From positions 3,466,543 to 3,530,186 of the forward strand of contig CP070772.1 of the NCBI GenBank assembly GCA_020345805.1: a DNA stretch of 63,644 bases, in the 5' to 3' direction. Positions within the stretch are counted from its first letter, which is position 1, and the number at the start of each line of letters is the position of its first letter. Positions 43,957 through 52,984 of this stretch are shown here, in pieces. The DNA comes from Phycisphaerales bacterium. Its GTDB lineage: Bacteria; Planctomycetota; Phycisphaerae; Phycisphaerales; SM1A02. The notes beneath the pieces were generated by a model. It had not been told where the DNA came from. It saw only the letters and a program-made list of their open reading frames with translations, and searched no databases. The position numbers and the translations under genes are program-made.

Positions 43957-45951
43957 ATGATTGCGTACCACACAATCACAAGCCGACGTTTTTTTTGGCG
44001 CAGCGCGTCCATCTGTGCGCTCTGCGCGGCGCTGGCAACCACGGCACTTGGGCAGGACGCTGCCGATGGACCGCAGGTTGAAGTGACTGATTTCGACACC
44101 GTCACTCTCCAGGTCAACGATACCGACTTGGCTCAGGTGTTGGAGATGCTCTCCATACAGAGCAAGAAGAACATCATCACCTCCAAGAGCGTTTCGGCGA
44201 CCATCTCCGCCAACCTCTTCGACGTCACCTTCTACGAGGCCCTCGACGCGATTCTCAAGGTCAACGGCTATCGCTGGGTGGAAGAGGGGAATTTCATCTA
44301 CATCTACACCCAGTCGGAATGGGAGGAGATCGAGGCGGCGCAGCGCAGGACCGAGAGCCGCGTCTTCGAGCTGGATTACCTCTCCGCCTCCGACGCCAAC
44401 GAACTCATCACCCCGTTGCTCAGCGACCTGGGGCAGAGTTCCTTCCGGGGCGACGTCGCTGACGGCATCGTGCCGGACATCGGCGATGTCGGGGCCGAAA
44501 CCTGGGCTTTCTCCGCCACCATTGTCGTCAACGATTATCCGGAGACGCTGGACAACATCGCCGCTCTTCTCGCGGAGACCGATGTTGCCCCGAGGCAGGT
44601 GCTGGTGGAAGCCACCATTCTGCAGACCACCCTGGATGAAGCCAACGCCTTCGGCGTGGACTTCTCCGTCCTCGGCTCGATCAACTTCACGGACCTGACC
44701 AATCCGCTCGCGGCCGTCAACAACCTCCTGGCCGGCAACGACCCGACCACCGGCTTCCAGCCGCCGGACAACACCGCCATCGCCGCGGCCAGCACCGTGG
44801 GCAACACCGCGGGAGCCGGCGGGCTCAAGATCGGAGTGGTGCGCGACGACATGTCCGCCTTCCTGCGCGTGCTGGATGAGGTCACGGACTCCAAGATTCT
44901 GGCCAAGCCGAAGATCATGTGCCTCAACCGCCAGCGGGCCCAGGTGCTGGTCGGTGCCAAAGTGGGCTATCTGTCCACCACCGCCACCGAAACCACCACC
45001 ACCCAGAGCGTCGAGTTTCTGGATACGGGCATTCAGCTGGTCTTCCGCCCCTTCATCAACAAGGACGGGATGATCCGGCTGGAGCTCGCCCCCAAGGTCT
45101 CGGAGGCCAGTCTGCGCACCGTCTCCCAGGCTACCGGCACGGTGGTCACCATTCCCGACGAACTGACCAACGAACTCACCACCAACGTGCGCGTACGTGA
45201 CGGCGAAACGCTGGTGCTGGGCGGCCTGTTCCGCGAGTCGAACCGCATCACCCGCCGGCAGATTCCGTTGTTCGGCGATATCCCGATTCTCGGAATGGCT
45301 TTCCGCGGGCAGGATGACACCGTCGATCGCGATGAGATCATCTTCCTCATCACGCCGTCGGTCGTGCATGACGAGACTCTGTGGGAGATGGGCGAGGATA
45401 CGCTGGAGATGGCCGAGGCGGTGCGCGTCGGCGCCCGCGCAGGCCTGCTGCCCTTCAGCCGCGAGCGGATGACCACCAATTACAACCAGGATGCCATCGA
45501 TGCGTTCAACCACGGTGACGTGGAGAAGGCCCTGTACTACATCAACAACTCGCTGCGCCTGAACTCCGGGCAGCCGGAGATGCGACGCTTCCGGGAGCGG
45601 GTGACCGGTCAGCTCGAGCCCTCGTACGAGAACTCCGTCATGGAGCGGGTCTTCCGCAAGGAGCTGGGTGCTCTGTTTGAAAAGGAGCCGCAGGCTTTCG
45701 CCCCCCCCGGTTTCGGCGGTCGGTACGACGCCCCGGCCTCCTTCGACCACAGCGCCGAAGGCAAGCGGGCCGCCGATGAACGGTGGAACCGCGAGCAGCG
45801 GATGTTCTACACCGAATTCGTCAATGAGTTCTTCAACATCCTGGGATTCCCGGAAATGAGTCCGGACTTCCGCACCGCCGCAGATCTTGAGTACCTCGAT
45901 TCGCAGGTGGAGCTTGCGGAGGCAACGGAGCAGGAATTCCCGATCGAGTAG
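43957..45951 (+). CDS. pilQ: Secretin PilQ/GspD-like outer-membrane channel
   Basis: A 664-residue secretin with a signal peptide (about 1-32), a STN/N0-like domain with N1 (about 45-200) and a secretin core (about 205-475) with VLVEATILQTTLDEA, VRVRDGETLVLGGLF and FLITPSVV. Unusually, about 190 residues follow the core, with a TPR-like stretch (DAIDAFNHGDVEKALYYINNSL). The classical AMIN domain is missing. The extension may replace a pilotin or bind the TPR lipoprotein encoded next. Confidence 0.9.
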   Translation: MIAYHTITSRRFFWRSASICALCAALATTALGQDAADGPQVEVTDFDTVTLQVNDTDLAQVLEMLSIQSKKNIITSKSVSATISANLFDVTFYEALDAILKVNGYRWVEEGNFIYIYTQSEWEEIEAAQRRTESRVFELDYLSASDANELITPLLSDLGQSSFRGDVADGIVPDIGDVGAETWAFSATIVVNDYPETLDNIAALLAETDVAPRQVLVEATILQTTLDEANAFGVDFSVLGSINFTDLTNPLAAVNNLLAGNDPTTGFQPPDNTAIAAASTVGNTAGAGGLKIGVVRDDMSAFLRVLDEVTDSKILAKPKIMCLNRQRAQVLVGAKVGYLSTTATETTTTQSVEFLDTGIQLVFRPFINKDGMIRLELAPKVSEASLRTVSQATGTVVTIPDELTNELTTNVRVRDGETLVLGGLFRESNRITRRQIPLFGDIPILGMAFRGQDDTVDRDEIIFLITPSVVHDETLWEMGEDTLEMAEAVRVGARAGLLPFSRERMTTNYNQDAIDAFNHGDVEKALYYINNSLRLNSGQPEMRRFRERVTGQLEPSYENSVMERVFRKELGALFEKEPQAFAPPGFGGRYDAPASFDHSAEGKRAADERWNREQRMFYTEFVNEFFNILGFPEMSPDFRTAADLEYLDSQVELAEATEQEFPIE

Positions 45952-45987
45952 CACAGCGGACGAGGAGGGATAACGTTTCTGGTCATT

Positions 45988-46022
45988 GATCGGGCGCGTT
46001 TCGTGGAGGCGCGCCCGATCTT
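45988..46022 (+). terminator. Hairpin between pilQ and the TPR lipoprotein gene
   Basis: A perfect 11-bp stem, GATCGGGCGCG (45988-45998) with CGCGCCCGATC (46010-46020), and an 11-nt loop. Only TT follows, then the next ribosome binding site GGAGGAA. It is more likely a processing or attenuation site inside the operon than a full terminator. Confidence 0.6.
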
Positions 46023-46036
46023 CGGAGGAACCTGGC

Positions 46037-47275
46037 ATGTGGATGCGATTGATTCTGACCGCGGGCCTTGTCGCCGGTATTACGGTGTCGGCCGGATGCG
46101 GTCCCACCCAACACGGAAGAAAAATGCGCGCTGAAGCCCGGGGCCGGGTGGATGCGTTCAATTCCCAACTCAGTTACGATCAGGCGAAACAGGCGTTCGA
46201 GGTCGGCCGGTTCGAGATTGCCATGCGCCAGATCGACGGCGCTCTGGCCCGATATCCCGATGCGCCCGAATACCACCTGCTCAAGGGGCGCATCTGCCTG
46301 GAGACGCACCGTCTGGAGGAAGCGATCGACTCGTTCGTGACCGCGCTGGAGAAGGATGAGAACTGCGCCGAGGCGTACTACTTCGCCGGGATTGTCCTGC
46401 AACGCTGGTCGGACGACGAGGCGGCCTACGAGCACTACAGCCGAGCCTACGAGATTGAGCCGGCCAACGTGCAATACCTTCTGGCCGCGGCGGAGTCCCT
46501 CATCGCGCTGGGTGAGTTCGAGGTCGCCCGGGAATTGGTCGAGGAGAAGCTGGCGTACTTCGAGTACAACGCCGCTCTCCGGCACCTGCTGGGACAGATC
46601 GCGATGCTTCAGGGCGATCCGGTGACCGCGGCCGAGTGCTTCGCCCAGGCCCGCCTGCTCAACCCGGATGACCTTACGCTCCTGGAGGAACTGGTCTGGG
46701 CGCAATTCGCCGCCGGCTCTTTCTCGCAGTGTTACGACTCCATCACCTATCTGAAACACCTGCTCGACGAGCCGCGGGCCGATCTCCTGCGCCTGGAGGC
46801 CCGCTGCCTGGCGATCATGGAACGAAACACGGAAGCCCGCGATCTCTACCTGAAGATCATCCGCAACAACGGTGCGGACCTGGAGGCGTGGATCGAGCTG
46901 GGCACCCTCGCCTGGGAGCTGGGCGACTTCCGACGCGTGGCCCAGTGCAGCGAGCGGATCATCGCCATCGCCCCCGATCGATACGAGGGCTATCTGCTCA
47001 AGGGCGTTTACGAACGGGAAACCGGAAACGACCAGGAGGCCCTGCGGCTGTTCCGGGAGGCGGCATCGCGGTCGCCGCATGCGGCTCTGCCCCATCTGAT
47101 GCTGGGCAGGATGCTGGAGAACACCGGTGATCTCGAGGGGGCAGTGACCGCCTACGCCCACGCCGCCCGCATTGAAACGAACAACACGGATGCCCAGGTG
47201 CTGATGCGCCGACTCAACGATCGTCAACGGCTGACGGTGGTCGAGGACGGGGAGACCTGGGAGCACGACGAGTGA
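46037..47275 (+). CDS. TPR lipoprotein of the pilus locus
   Basis: A 412-residue lipoprotein. The ATG at 46037 (GGAGGAA in front) gives a signal peptide with lipobox SAGC near residue 21. The rest is a series of TPR units (AKQAFEVGRFEIAMRQIDGAL, EAIDSFVTALEKDENCAEAYYFAGIVL, and so on). It resembles PilF/PilW-type pilotins that help PilQ reach the outer membrane, though it is longer. Its place after the secretin supports that. Confidence 0.8.
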   Translation: MWMRLILTAGLVAGITVSAGCGPTQHGRKMRAEARGRVDAFNSQLSYDQAKQAFEVGRFEIAMRQIDGALARYPDAPEYHLLKGRICLETHRLEEAIDSFVTALEKDENCAEAYYFAGIVLQRWSDDEAAYEHYSRAYEIEPANVQYLLAAAESLIALGEFEVARELVEEKLAYFEYNAALRHLLGQIAMLQGDPVTAAECFAQARLLNPDDLTLLEELVWAQFAAGSFSQCYDSITYLKHLLDEPRADLLRLEARCLAIMERNTEARDLYLKIIRNNGADLEAWIELGTLAWELGDFRRVAQCSERIIAIAPDRYEGYLLKGVYERETGNDQEALRLFREAASRSPHAALPHLMLGRMLENTGDLEGAVTAYAHAARIETNNTDAQVLMRRLNDRQRLTVVEDGETWEHDE

Positions 47276-47324
47276 TGAGGTTTGTTAGCCCGAGGATCTC
47301 TGGCGCCGGGGTAAAGGGGTTGCG

Positions 47325-48812
47325 GTGAAAGCAGGAAAGGCTGCCAGCCTGGTACTTATCGTCGCACTGACGGTTCTGGCGGCCCTCGCCTCGGGCCTGG
47401 CCGAATCAAGCGGCTCATTCCCCTGGGCCAGAGCTCACAGCACGCTGTGGCACTCCATCTTCGTGGCCAGCACGGTGGGCCTGTGCTTCGCGATTGTGCT
47501 TCTGCCGACCGGCGCGGCCCTTGATCGGGCGATCGACAAGGTGCGGCGGTTCATCGAGGAGGCCGACGCCAGCGAGAAGTCACCCCCCTATGACGGTCCC
47601 CGGTGGCTGGCTCCCGTCACCGGGGCGTTCACCGGGGCGGTCGATACCTTCCGGCAGCGGGAGGCCAAGCTGCGCAACCAGCTCCGCGAGTTGGAGATCA
47701 GACACCGCGTTTCCGAGGCCGAGCGCCGCCACATCGAGGCGGTGCTGCATTCGCTGCGTGATGCCGTACTGATCACCGACTCGTTCAATGAGATTGTGAT
47801 GGCCAACTACCCCGCGGCCGAGCTGCTGGGCTTCGACCTGGAGAAGGCCATCCACCGGCCCATCGATCAGGTCATCGACGATGAGCGTCTCTGCCGACTC
47901 ATCGCGGATGCGAAAGAGACGGCCAACGTCGCCGAACGCCAGCACATCGAGCACGACGTAGTGGCGGCGCGGGACACCCGCGGGGAGCCGACCGACACCC
48001 GCACTGTAGACGTTTCGCTGGCGTGTGTGGAGAATCACAAGCACGAGGTTGGTGGCGTCGTCGCCATCATCCACGATCTCACGAACGAGCGCGAGGTTTC
48101 GGAGATGAAGAGCGATTTCGTCTCCAAGGCCAGCCACGAGCTGCGAACTCCGCTCTCTTCAATCCGTGCCTACGTCGAAATGCTCGTGGACGGCGAAGCC
48201 CGGGACGAGGAGGCCCGACGGGAGTTCTATCAGATTATCCAGAACGAGACCGAGCGCCTGGGGCGGCTGATCGACAACATGCTCAATATCAGCCGTATTG
48301 AAGCCGGCATCATTCAGATCGAGCGTGAGGATGTCGACATCAAGGCGCTGATCGATCTCGCCAGGGAAACTCTGGAGCCGCAGGCCCAGGAAAGAAACAT
48401 CACGCTGCATGTCAAGCTCGCCCCGGTGGGGCTGTGCGTGGAAGGCGACAAGGACATGCTTCACCAGACCGTGCTGAACCTCGTATCCAACGCCGTGAAA
48501 TACACGCCGGAGGGTGGGCGGGTGACCATCTCGGCCGATTCGGACAACCTCACCCGCAGCGTGGTAGTGAGCGTTTCGGACACCGGGCTGGGCATTCCGC
48601 CCGACGCCATTCCCAAGCTGTTCGACAAGTTCTACCGCGTGGAGAACTACAAGCGAGTTGCCAAGGGTACCGGGCTGGGGCTCAGCCTCTGCAAACACAT
48701 CGTCGAGACGGTCCATCGCGGGCAGATTGGTGTCGAGTCCAAGCTTGGCATGGGATCGAAGTTCTGGTTCTCGATTCCCATGCGATACGTGGGATCGCAC
48801 GCAGCGGCCTGA
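47325..48812 (+). CDS. PAS-containing sensor histidine kinase
   Basis: A 495-residue membrane kinase. Two helices (about 8-26 and 44-64) enclose only a short outside loop, so the signal is probably sensed in the membrane or cytoplasm. A HAMP-like helix and a PAS domain (about 135-245) follow. Then come HisKA with H in SKASHELRTP and a complete HATPase (NLVSNAVKYTP, DTGLGIPPD, GTGLGLSL). The partner is the receiver gene 12 bp downstream. The GTG start is preceded by AAAGGGG. This places two-component control inside the pilus operon. Confidence 0.9.
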   Translation: MKAGKAASLVLIVALTVLAALASGLAESSGSFPWARAHSTLWHSIFVASTVGLCFAIVLLPTGAALDRAIDKVRRFIEEADASEKSPPYDGPRWLAPVTGAFTGAVDTFRQREAKLRNQLRELEIRHRVSEAERRHIEAVLHSLRDAVLITDSFNEIVMANYPAAELLGFDLEKAIHRPIDQVIDDERLCRLIADAKETANVAERQHIEHDVVAARDTRGEPTDTRTVDVSLACVENHKHEVGGVVAIIHDLTNEREVSEMKSDFVSKASHELRTPLSSIRAYVEMLVDGEARDEEARREFYQIIQNETERLGRLIDNMLNISRIEAGIIQIEREDVDIKALIDLARETLEPQAQERNITLHVKLAPVGLCVEGDKDMLHQTVLNLVSNAVKYTPEGGRVTISADSDNLTRSVVVSVSDTGLGIPPDAIPKLFDKFYRVENYKRVAKGTGLGLSLCKHIVETVHRGQIGVESKLGMGSKFWFSIPMRYVGSHAAA

Positions 48813-48824
48813 GGAGGATGAAGA

Positions 48825-49241
48825 ATGCCCCATCGTATTCTAGTCGTTGACGATGAAGCACACATCGTGCAGGTGCTGACCTTCAAGCTCCGCAACGCCG
48901 GCTACGAAGTGATTACCGCCGTGGACGGCGAAGAAGGGTTCGAAACGGCCTGCAACGATGTGCCGGATCTCATCATTACTGATTTCCAGATGCCTTACAT
49001 GACGGGCCTGGAGTTGTGCCGGGCCTTGGCGGAAGACGATTCCACCGCCAGTATCCCCATTCTCATGCTTACCGCTCGTGGATACGCCCTCGACGAAGAG
49101 GATCTGGCGATCGGTAACATCAAGGGCGTGTTGAGCAAACCCTTCAGTCCCCGGGCAATTGTGGCCCGGGTGGCTGAATTGCTCGAAGCACCCGGCGGGG
49201 ATCAAGCGAGCAGGACTGATTCGCAGTCGGAGGCGGCATGA
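48825..49241 (+). CDS. Single-domain response regulator (CheY-like)
   Basis: A 138-residue receiver without an output domain. The acid pocket is DDE (VVDDE), the phosphorylation site is Asp in LIITDFQMP, then come the Thr in MLTAR and the lysine in LSKPF. A short acidic tail follows. Without an output it must act by protein contact, perhaps on the HD-GYP protein or the PilB motor encoded downstream. Its stop overlaps the next start (ATGA). Confidence 0.92.
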   Translation: MPHRILVVDDEAHIVQVLTFKLRNAGYEVITAVDGEEGFETACNDVPDLIITDFQMPYMTGLELCRALAEDDSTASIPILMLTARGYALDEEDLAIGNIKGVLSKPFSPRAIVARVAELLEAPGGDQASRTDSQSEAA

Positions 49242-50893
49242 GCAGCGCAGGCGGGCAACTTGTTCTGCTGGCCCGGCCAAGCGCTCTTCACCGGCGGTTG
49301 CGCCGGACCGGTTTGCTGCTGCTGACCTGCGATCCGACGGGCTGTCTCGTCGGCCCCACCCAACGCGGGGAAGACTGGCTGACGGATATGTTCTGCGCCT
49401 CGCCGATCTTCCGCCAGGCTTTGCGGGAGGCAGCGGCCAGATGGCAGGATGATCCGGCCCCGGCGGAGCTGGAGGTCATGCCCGGGCTGTGGCTTTCGCC
49501 GGCGCCGCTGTTGGAGCGCAGGAAACCGATCGGCTACGCCGTCACCGTCATTCCCACCGGCGCGTTCCTCGACGCCGAGCAACTTCCGGCGCTTTGCCAG
49601 GCCTCCGAGCAGGATCTGGAGATGGCCCGCCGCCTTCTGCACGAGTTGTCTCCGCCATCACGATCCGACGTGCACCGCATCGCGGCTCTCGTGCGCTTCG
49701 CTCACGAGGACCAACGGAGAATGGCGGCCGAGAATCGGGCGATGGAGACCGTCGGTCAGCAATTGGGCGAGTCCTACGAAGAGATCAACCTGCTTTACAC
49801 GATCATCCGAAGCATGACGGAGGTGCAGAACCCGGGCCGATTCGTGGAGATCGCCTGCGACGAGTTACTGGAAACCTTACCCTACGCGTGGATCGGCGCG
49901 CTGATGGCCGACGATGTCAAGCGCCTCAAGTCGCTGGCCTGCGCGATGACCATCGCCGGCGAGCCGGGCCACGGGCCGGAAGAGCTGAGGCCGCTGCTGG
50001 AGCAGTTGCTGAACGTCACCGAGGCCCATGCCCCGGTGGTGCTGGAACCCGCGTTCAATGCCAATCACGCACGCTTCCTTCCCCTGGGAGGCACCGCTTT
50101 GGCGCATCCGGTAAGCAGTGACGGCAAGGTGATCGGATTGCTGGTGGCCGGGGACAAGCAGGGTTCAGATCCCGCGGCCTCCTCGGTGGACATGAAAATG
50201 CTGGGGGCGACCGCCACCCATCTGGCGATCTTTCTCGAGAACGCCGCTCTGTACGACGACCTCAACGCGATGTTCATCGGCACGCTCGAAGCGTTGACCG
50301 CTTCGATTGATGCCAAGGATCGCTACACTTGCGGCCATTCCCAGCGAGTGGCGCGATTGACGCAGCAGCTGGCGATCGCACTCGGCCTGGACGAAGAAAC
50401 CGTCGGGCGAATGCGCATCGCAGGCCTGGTCCATGATGTGGGAAAGATCGGGGTGCCCGAGGGCGTGCTCACCAAACCCGGCCGGCTCAACGAAGAAGAG
50501 TTCGAGTTGATACGGGAACACCCGGAGATCGGACACCGGATCCTCAAGGACATCCCCCAGCTTCAGGACATCCTGCCCGGCGTCCTCCATCACCACGAGC
50601 GATGGGACGGGCGCGGATATCCCCACGGGTTGGCGGGGGAGGACATTCCCGTGGTCGCCCGATGCATCGCGTTGGCCGATTCATTCGACGCCATGAGTTC
50701 CACTCGAACCTACCGCGCCCGATTGACGCGAGACGAAGTCTTCGAGGAAATCCGCCGGTGTTCCGGCGGGCAGTTCGATCCGCAACTGGTGCCGATCCTC
50801 GAGGGGATGGATTTCTCCGAGTTCGACCACCTTATCGTCGAGCACCGAGCGGGCGAAAGCCTCGAATATGCACCGGAGGGAGAAGCGGCATGA
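49238..50893 (+). CDS. GAF-HD-GYP c-di-GMP phosphodiesterase
   Basis: A 551-residue cytoplasmic protein. Residues 1 to about 150 are an unrecognised domain (LLLTCDPTGCLVGP). A GAF-like domain lies at about 185-345 and an HD-GYP domain at about 355-535. The active site is complete: H399-D-V-G-K403, the H451-H452-H453 cluster and D457-G-R-G-Y461-P. Such enzymes hydrolyse c-di-GMP to GMP. Translational coupling to the receiver gene suggests that phosphorylation of that regulator tunes this enzyme. Together with the PilZ gene at 37675 it makes c-di-GMP control of the pilus likely. Confidence 0.9.
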   Translation: MSSAGGQLVLLARPSALHRRLRRTGLLLLTCDPTGCLVGPTQRGEDWLTDMFCASPIFRQALREAAARWQDDPAPAELEVMPGLWLSPAPLLERRKPIGYAVTVIPTGAFLDAEQLPALCQASEQDLEMARRLLHELSPPSRSDVHRIAALVRFAHEDQRRMAAENRAMETVGQQLGESYEEINLLYTIIRSMTEVQNPGRFVEIACDELLETLPYAWIGALMADDVKRLKSLACAMTIAGEPGHGPEELRPLLEQLLNVTEAHAPVVLEPAFNANHARFLPLGGTALAHPVSSDGKVIGLLVAGDKQGSDPAASSVDMKMLGATATHLAIFLENAALYDDLNAMFIGTLEALTASIDAKDRYTCGHSQRVARLTQQLAIALGLDEETVGRMRIAGLVHDVGKIGVPEGVLTKPGRLNEEEFELIREHPEIGHRILKDIPQLQDILPGVLHHHERWDGRGYPHGLAGEDIPVVARCIALADSFDAMSSTRTYRARLTRDEVFEEIRRCSGGQFDPQLVPILEGMDFSEFDHLIVEHRAGESLEYAPEGEAA

Positions 50894-50897
50894 AAAC

Positions 50898-51233
50898 ATG
50901 AAGCTCAGTTACGAAGATCACGACCATGTCACCGTCCTCACCGTAAGCGGAGAGTTGACCGCAGATCAGGCCGATTCCTTTCGTCGAGCGTGCGTGGAAA
51001 GGTTGGCTTCGGGCATTCGCGACGTGGTGCTCGATCTGGAGTATCTGAGTTTGCTGGATTCTTCCGGCCTGGAGTTGCTGCTGTGGCTCGTGGAGGAGCT
51101 CTCCGAGCGGGCCGGGCAGCTTCGGCTCGTCAACCCCGACGAAACCGTGCGCCAGATCCTGAAACTCACTCGCCTGGAACGCCGTTTTGACGTTCATCCC
51201 AGCGTCGAGTCCGCAGCCAAGAGTCTGAAGTGA
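50898..51233 (+). CDS. STAS-domain anti-sigma-factor-antagonist-like protein
   Basis: A 111-residue STAS domain (MKLSYEDHDHVTVLTVSGEL) with the conserved LDSSG motif, whose serine is the phosphorylation site in SpoIIAA-type proteins. No partner kinase or anti-sigma factor gene is adjacent. It could be part of a partner switch with the histidine kinase or GAF proteins of this operon. It begins 4 bp after the HD-GYP stop and precedes pilB by 16 bp. Confidence 0.88.
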   Translation: MKLSYEDHDHVTVLTVSGELTADQADSFRRACVERLASGIRDVVLDLEYLSLLDSSGLELLLWLVEELSERAGQLRLVNPDETVRQILKLTRLERRFDVHPSVESAAKSLK

Positions 51234-51249
51234 AAGGCGTTCGTCGGCC

Positions 51250-52983
51250 ATGAGTTTCCTGAAGGACAACGCGTCGATTCCCGATGCCGGTCGCCGGCCG
51301 CCCTTGGGAGAGCTTCTGGTCGGCCGGGACCTGGTCTCCAAGGATCAGCTCAAGCAGGCCCTGGAGTATCAGGAGCAACGTGGACACAAGAAGCTGCTGG
51401 GCGAAGTGCTGGTCGATATGAACTTCGTCACCGATCAGCAGGTGCTGGAGGTGTTGGCCGAGGCCTACGGCGTGCCGTTCGCAACCGAGACTACGCGCCT
51501 CGCCGATCCCAAGGTTGTAGAGCTTCTCCCCCGGGAGTTCCTGGAGGAGCACAAGGTCCTGCCCCTGTTCCTCGTGCGCGGCGTGCTGACCGTCGCGGTC
51601 TCCGAACCGGCCAATCTGTTCCTCATCGAGGAAATCGAGCGGCAGACGGGGTACGAGATCCAGATCGTTGCCGTCACCGCCCAGGAAATCGAGGCGTCGC
51701 TCAGGGCTTACCTACCCTCCGCCAACGTTTTCGTCATCGATGACATCTACGAGGACATCGATGATGCCGACTTCAGCGTCATCGAGGGGCAGGTGACCGA
51801 ACTTGCGGACCTGGAAGAAGTCGCCGGTCACAGTCCCGTGGTCAAGCTGGTCAACTTCCTGGTCTATTCGGCGGTCCAGGATGGCGCTTCGGACATCCAC
51901 ATCGAGCCGGACGATCACCATCTGCGGGTGCGCTATCGGGTGGACGGCAGGCTGTTTGAGAAGCTCACTCCACCGCATCAGATGCATCCGGCCATCACCA
52001 GCCGCATCAAGATCATGAGCAATCTTGACATCTCCGAACGGCGCGTCCCGCAGGACGGGGATATTCACGTCTTGATGGAAGGCCGCCCCATTGACCTGCG
52101 CGTTTCCACCATGCCGGGCAAGTTCGGTGAGAAGACGGTAATCCGGATCATCGACAATCGCAACGCCATCGTTTCTCTGGATAAGCTCGGATTCTCCGCC
52201 CCCATGTTCGAGGCGTGGAAGGGCGTGATCAATCATCCCAACGGAGTGGTGCTGGTCACCGGTCCCACCGGCTCCGGCAAATCCACCACGCTCTATTCCG
52301 TGCTGACCATGGTCAACGCCGAGCACCATAACCTCTCGACGGTGGAGGATCCGATCGAAGCCAACCTTCCGGGCGTCAACCAGTCGCAAGTGAACGAGAA
52401 GGCCGGTTTCACGTTCGCCGGAGCACTGCGGGCCCTGCTGAGGCAGGACCCGGACATCCTCATGGTCGGCGAGGTGCGCGATGCGGAGACCTCCGCGATC
52501 GTGACCCAGGCCGCCCTCACGGGGCACCTGGTGTTCTCCACGCTGCACACGAACGATGCTCCCAGCGCGGTCACGAGGCTGGTGAACATCGGCATCGAGC
52601 CGTATCTCGTCGCCGCCACGCTGCGGGGGGTGCTCGCCCAGCGGCTGGTCCGCAAGATCTGTCCCCACTGCAAGGAGTCGTTCGAACCCGACGCCATCAC
52701 CCGCGAGGCGGTGGAGGACGTGTGCGGACCGTTCGAATCGTTGTATCACGGCCTGGGGTGTGCACGCTGCCGCGGTACGGGTTTCGCCGGCCGGATCGGC
52801 ATCTTCGAGTTGCTCGTCCCTGACGAGCACTTCCTGGCTGCGGTGGCCGGCGGGGCCAACCTTCAGGAACTCCGCGAAATACTGGCACGAAACGGATGGG
52901 CCACCCTTCGAGACGACGGGATGGAAAAGGTCCGCAACGGGCTGACCACCTCCGAGGAAGTCTTCTACGTCACGGTGACGTGA
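51250..52983 (+). CDS. pilB: Pilus/type II secretion assembly ATPase PilB/GspE
   Basis: A 577-residue motor ATPase. The N-terminus has two MshEN-type repeats (residues 18-41 and 49-72) linked to c-di-GMP binding in homologues. N2 and C-terminal ATPase domains follow, with Walker A GPTGSGKST, the Asp box (STVEDPIEA), Walker B ILMVGEVRD and the His box (STLHTNDAP). A zinc knuckle (CPHC...CARC) is present near 475-505. In both MshEN repeats the expected R of RLG is missing (P-L-G and L-L-G), so c-di-GMP binding is uncertain. pilC follows at once. Confidence 0.95.
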   Translation: MSFLKDNASIPDAGRRPPLGELLVGRDLVSKDQLKQALEYQEQRGHKKLLGEVLVDMNFVTDQQVLEVLAEAYGVPFATETTRLADPKVVELLPREFLEEHKVLPLFLVRGVLTVAVSEPANLFLIEEIERQTGYEIQIVAVTAQEIEASLRAYLPSANVFVIDDIYEDIDDADFSVIEGQVTELADLEEVAGHSPVVKLVNFLVYSAVQDGASDIHIEPDDHHLRVRYRVDGRLFEKLTPPHQMHPAITSRIKIMSNLDISERRVPQDGDIHVLMEGRPIDLRVSTMPGKFGEKTVIRIIDNRNAIVSLDKLGFSAPMFEAWKGVINHPNGVVLVTGPTGSGKSTTLYSVLTMVNAEHHNLSTVEDPIEANLPGVNQSQVNEKAGFTFAGALRALLRQDPDILMVGEVRDAETSAIVTQAALTGHLVFSTLHTNDAPSAVTRLVNIGIEPYLVAATLRGVLAQRLVRKICPHCKESFEPDAITREAVEDVCGPFESLYHGLGCARCRGTGFAGRIGIFELLVPDEHFLAAVAGGANLQELREILARNGWATLRDDGMEKVRNGLTTSEEVFYVTVT

Positions 52984-52984
52984 G

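Noticed and set aside
43909..46161. 750-codon minus-strand frame
   Set aside because: Antisense to the secretin gene; the sequence is low-complexity Gly/Val/His-rich, as expected for a shadow.
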